From contig QKYT01000095.1 of assembly GCA_003550305.1 (NCBI GenBank), positions 229,517 to 241,435 on the forward strand: DNA of 11,919 bases. Reading direction: 5' to 3'. Numbering within the stretch: the stretch's first letter is position 1; each line of letters opens with the position of its first letter. Below the pieces are notes generated by a model. The model was given only the letters and a program-made list of their open reading frames with translations, was not told the origin of the DNA and made no database searches. Positions 10,213 through 11,919 of the stretch are shown here, piece after piece. The translations under genes were made by a program, and so were the position numbers. The stretch is from Glomus cerebriforme (Eukaryota > Glomeromycota > Glomeromycetes > Glomerales > Glomeraceae).

Positions 10213-10344
10213 AAAACTAATTCTGATGCAAACACTAATTCTAACACTAATCCCGATCCTGACCCTAATCCGGACCCTAATCCTAATCCTAATCCTAACC
10301 CTAATCCTGATCCTAATTCCAATCCTAATTCTAATCCCAACCTT
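10213..10344. repeat. Degenerate hexamer tandem array, AATCCT-type, 22 units
   Basis: There are 22 consecutive 6-bp units with consensus AATCCT and no indels. Variants are GATCCT, GACCCT, AACCCT, AATTCT, AACACT and others. The central units are nearly pure and the outer units more diverged. Several junctions produce CCCTAA, the telomere-type word, but the unit consensus differs from AACCCT at one position. The opposite strand reads as Leu-Gly-rich. Confidence 0.92.
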
Positions 10345-10386
10345 ATGTTAACTCCAAAATATTTACAACAAAATGAACTTACTTGA
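10213..10386 (+). CDS. Candidate terminal exon of an Asn/Asp-Pro repeat protein
   Basis: In frame 10213 the sequence is open for 57 codons to TGA (10384-10386). It starts immediately after TTCTTTTAG, a good splice acceptor whose TAG would otherwise be an in-frame stop. It reads KTNSDANTNSNTNPDPDPN and continues as alternating Asn/Asp and Pro/Ser/Thr, then a non-repetitive tail (LMLTPKYLQQNELT). Across 22 hexamer units the second codon position is invariant in one column and changes once in the other, while first and third positions vary, as expected under protein-level constraint. There is no in-frame ATG before the repeat, so upstream exon(s) are needed. ATGAGT (10170-10175) joined across a 37-bp intron would fit the frame but is short; a donor near 10085 is another weak option. 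The array may instead be non-coding microsatellite DNA. Function is unknown. Confidence 0.4.
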   Translation, partial: KTNSDANTNSNTNPDPDPNPDPNPNPNPNPNPDPNSNPNSNPNLMLTPKYLQQNELT

Positions 10387-10727
10387 TTAAAAAAAATTGT
10401 TTTTCCTTGATATAGTAATGCTTGTTTCATTTATGCTTGCTGAAGAGATAAAGGAATGGGTGCTAAATTAGCCTTTAACATTATTAGGACTTAAAGGTTC
10501 ATGTAAATTAAAATCCATAGTTATAATATAGAAATTTAGTAACTGGAAGATAAAAATGAACGAAAATTAATGAAAAAAAATCATTTTTTTAATGAATAAA
10601 GAGGGTAATTATGACATCATTAAAAGAGAATGAAAGGAAAGGTTTTAACGACAAGCTTGATTTATATATATAAATATATGATTATATGATTTTCAATATT
10701 ACCCATATCAATGCACGTGATAACACA
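10387..10727. other. AT-rich spacer inside the 700-bp inverted repeat pair
   Basis: I recognise no gene here. It contains A and T runs and a (TA)-rich block near 10660-10690. A GCACGTGAT E-box-like word near 10713-10721 adjoins the right inverted-repeat arm. Confidence 0.5.
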
Positions 10728-10745
10728 GATCACATGACACTGGCG
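10728..10745. repeat. Right arm of the 18-bp inverted repeat pair
   Basis: GATCACATGACACTGGCG is complementary to 10049-10066 at 16 of 18 positions. Only TCA follows that could correspond to a target duplication (TCA also sits at 10045-10047), which is too weak to call a transposon. Confidence 0.75.
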
Positions 10746-10941
10746 TCAGAGGCGATACGTATCAATATCCTTTGTATAAATAATTTTACATAATAGTATT
10801 ATATTTTGTAATGGTATAAATATAGAAGGTTTACGGTATGTAAATAGCGGTGTAGGTATAGAACTATTTCTACTTTTATGCTTTAATGTTTTTTCAACTG
10901 AATATGTTTTGATGAAAAGTTTACATTCTTGTTGAATTATA
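10746..10941. other. Intergenic DNA, no supportable gene
   Basis: A 91-codon reverse frame spans 10746-11021. It is Lys/Ile/Ser-rich, has no motif, and runs into a duplicated block whose second copy does not keep the frame. I therefore do not call it a gene. Confidence 0.5.
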
Positions 10942-11159
10942 TTTTTTTTTAGAAATGTTTCTTTTTTAAAAGTCGATTTTTGAGATTTTAAAATAAATTT
11001 TATGGAGGATTGCTTTTTCAAATTAAACTTAACTTCTTTTCAATTTCAATTTTTTTTAGAAAGTCTCTTTTAAAGTTGATTTTGAGATAAGATAAAATTT
11101 TAGAATAAATTTTGTGAAGGATTGATTACTTTTTCAAATTCAACAACTTTTTTAATAAT
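10942..11159. repeat. Diverged tandem duplication, about 110-bp unit, two copies
   Basis: Copy 1 (about 10942-11045) and copy 2 (about 11049-11159) share the same word order. It runs T-run then AGAAA, CTTTTAAA, GATTTTTGAGAT/GATTTTGAGAT, AATAAATTTT, GGATTG, and TTTTTCAAATT. The spacing between matching words is 107 to 112 bp, so small indels have accumulated. The second copy has stops in the frame that is open in the first, so the duplication looks non-coding. Confidence 0.7.
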
Positions 11160-11375
11160 TGCATCCTTTTGTAGAAAATATTACTTGATTATATAATATG
11201 CATTCTAATAATCAAAATTTCAAGTGAAGTATATTTTCTTGTATTTCGTTCTTTATGTTTATTTCATTTTTTTTTAAATCAAATTTATTTGAGAACTTTT
11301 TAAATTGGTTTGCTGGTAATTTGTAGAAGAAAAGTTATAATTTACAATAGTTAATATATAAAACAAATCGTAATA
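11160..11375. other. AT-rich intergenic stretch before the MULE-type MITE
   Basis: I see no gene or structured repeat between the tandem duplication and the left target duplication of the MITE. Confidence 0.5.
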
Positions 11376-11385
11376 CAAATTACCA
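11376..11385. repeat. Left 10-bp target-site duplication (CAAATTACCA)
   Basis: CAAATTACCA directly precedes the left end of the element and is repeated exactly at 11581-11590. A 9-10 bp duplication is characteristic of Mutator-like elements. Confidence 0.88.
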
Positions 11386-11580
11386 GATCATCTTACCACA
11401 CCACCCTCGGATGCATATGTGTCACCTCGGCTATATAACACATAATAACACAGGTGACATCCGAAGGGGTGTGACAAATATTTTTTGGACCACTAAAAAA
11501 ATTGTCCCTGAGATAAATATAAAAACGCGAAGCATGTGAAATCACGTCACCTTTCCGAGGGTGGTGTGGTAAGATGATTC
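11386..11580. mobile_element. Mutator-like (MULE) MITE, 195 bp
   Basis: A perfect 25-bp inverted repeat forms the ends: 11387-11411 (starts ATCATCTTACC) against 11554-11578 (ends GGTAAGATGAT). Each end has one outer G (left G, right TTC read as GAA on the reverse strand). Exact 10-bp duplications CAAATTACCA flank the element. Terminal repeat length, 195-bp size, lack of coding and a 9-10 bp duplication fit a Mutator-type MITE; hAT (8 bp) is the alternative if the outer bases are counted as element. The perfect repeats and duplication suggest recent insertion. GC content is much higher than the flanks. Confidence 0.88.
11407..11475. repeat. Nested foldback inside the MULE-type MITE
   Basis: TCGGATG (11407-11413) pairs with CATCCGA (11458-11464), and GTCACCT (11421-11427) pairs with AGGTGAC (11452-11458). 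The stem extends outward as CACACC...GGGGTGTG with mismatches. GTCACCT recurs at about 11546-11552 beside the right terminal repeat. The left terminal-repeat sequence therefore has a second, internal partner besides the right end. Confidence 0.7.
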
Positions 11581-11590
11581 CAAATTACCA
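11581..11590. repeat. Right 10-bp target-site duplication (CAAATTACCA)
   Basis: This is an exact copy of 11376-11385, immediately after the right end of the element. Confidence 0.88.
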
Positions 11591-11919
11591 CTTTTTTCCT
11601 ACATGAAAGATTTTTTGACGATCACCCGATTTCTCACAATCAATCAGTCCCAGTATCACTTAGGGGATAGATAAATTAATGGGGGGTACAACTCATAGGT
11701 TACACAGGCTGATCAATAACAAACTGAACTGTCGCCTCATAAATGAATTACACAAGCGAAATTTCATATTAAATTTTCACTTTTTTTTTATTTTTTTCGG
11801 CACATATATACAGGAAAGCAACCGATCCAAAAAGTTAAAGTTGTTCATATTAGCTTTATATAGGCGAAGTTTTTTTATCCAAATTAGACCACTGGTTGCT
11901 TTGTTCTTAGTTTTATATG
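11591..11919. other. Right-edge region, no supportable gene
   Basis: The part at 11620-11760 is less AT-rich than the average and has a mixed, non-repetitive composition, as parts of transposons or UTRs often do, but I cannot assign it. AAAGCAACC (11815-11823) and GGTTGCTTT (11894-11902) form a 9-bp inverted repeat with a 70-bp spacer. No open frame of useful length is present, and the right edge cuts the context. Confidence 0.45.

Noticed and set aside
10213..10344. Interstitial telomere array
   Set aside because: CCCTAA occurs at a few junctions, but the consensus unit is AATCCT, not AACCCT, and the degeneracy is position-biased.
10022..10351. Forward open frame of about 109 codons ending in Leu/Ile/Thr repeats
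   Set aside because: Its upstream half is composition-driven and its repeat half again varies at second positions. It overlaps the better-supported frame starting at 10213.
10209..10430. Reverse open frame with Leu-Gly repeats across the hexamer array
   Set aside because: In this frame the variable columns fall on second codon positions and the constant ones on first positions, opposite to protein-level constraint. The forward Asn/Asp-Pro frame explains the pattern better.
10049..10745. Complete transposon bounded by the 18-bp inverted repeats
   Set aside because: No convincing target-site duplication flanks the arms (only TCA on both sides), so it is reported as an inverted repeat pair only.
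10746..11021. Reverse open frame of 91 codons, Lys-rich
   Set aside because: Part of it lies in a tandem duplication whose second copy has stops in the matching frame. There is no motif and no clear start context.

Overview
The window looks like AT-rich eukaryotic nuclear DNA, most probably from a fungus. It has long A and T runs, introns of 77 to 98 bp with GT...AG ends, sparse genes, and small transposon relics. The codon usage, intron style and the character of the partial gene at the left edge remind me of arbuscular mycorrhizal fungi (Glomeromycotina, Rhizophagus type). That placement is an inference from recollection, not a search result. Seven ambiguous bases (141, 166, 169, 219, 660, 8790, 9150) show draft-quality sequence.

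Layout. Positions 1-518 hold the 5' part of a minus-strand gene that runs off the left edge. It encodes at least 172 residues of unknown function, with a possible ubiquitin-like beta-grasp start. Then follow about 7.5 kb (519-8063) with no convincing gene. Inside this stretch lies a 401-bp hAT-type non-autonomous transposon (2882-3282, 8-bp target duplication), plus a 15-bp-arm inverted repeat, a 44-bp tandem duplication and homopolymer blocks.

The one clearly identifiable gene is at 8064-9747 on the plus strand. It is a seven-exon DNMT2/TRDMT1-type tRNA (cytosine-38-C5) methyltransferase. The spliced product is 391 residues and carries the diagnostic SPPCQP, ENV, GIPNxRLRY, CFT and LGNSLN motifs. 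An in-frame extra segment of about 30 residues sits between the last two conserved blocks. A poly(A) signal lies 12 bp after its stop.

The right third is accessory-like. A pair of 18-bp inverted repeats (10049-10066 and 10728-10745) brackets a 22-unit hexamer array, AATCCT-like. In one forward frame this array reads as an Asn/Asp-Pro/Ser/Thr dipeptide repeat directly after a canonical splice acceptor, so it may be the last exon of a small low-complexity protein. A degenerate 110-bp tandem duplication follows. A compact 195-bp Mutator-like MITE (11386-11580) comes next, with 25-bp perfect terminal inverted repeats, a 10-bp target duplication and a nested internal foldback. The last 330 bp contain no gene I can support.

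The genes show no operon-like or pathway relationship. I see no evidence for a new multi-gene system. The unusual items are the DNMT2 insertion, the hexamer-repeat candidate exon with its flanking inverted repeats, and the two well-preserved MITEs.
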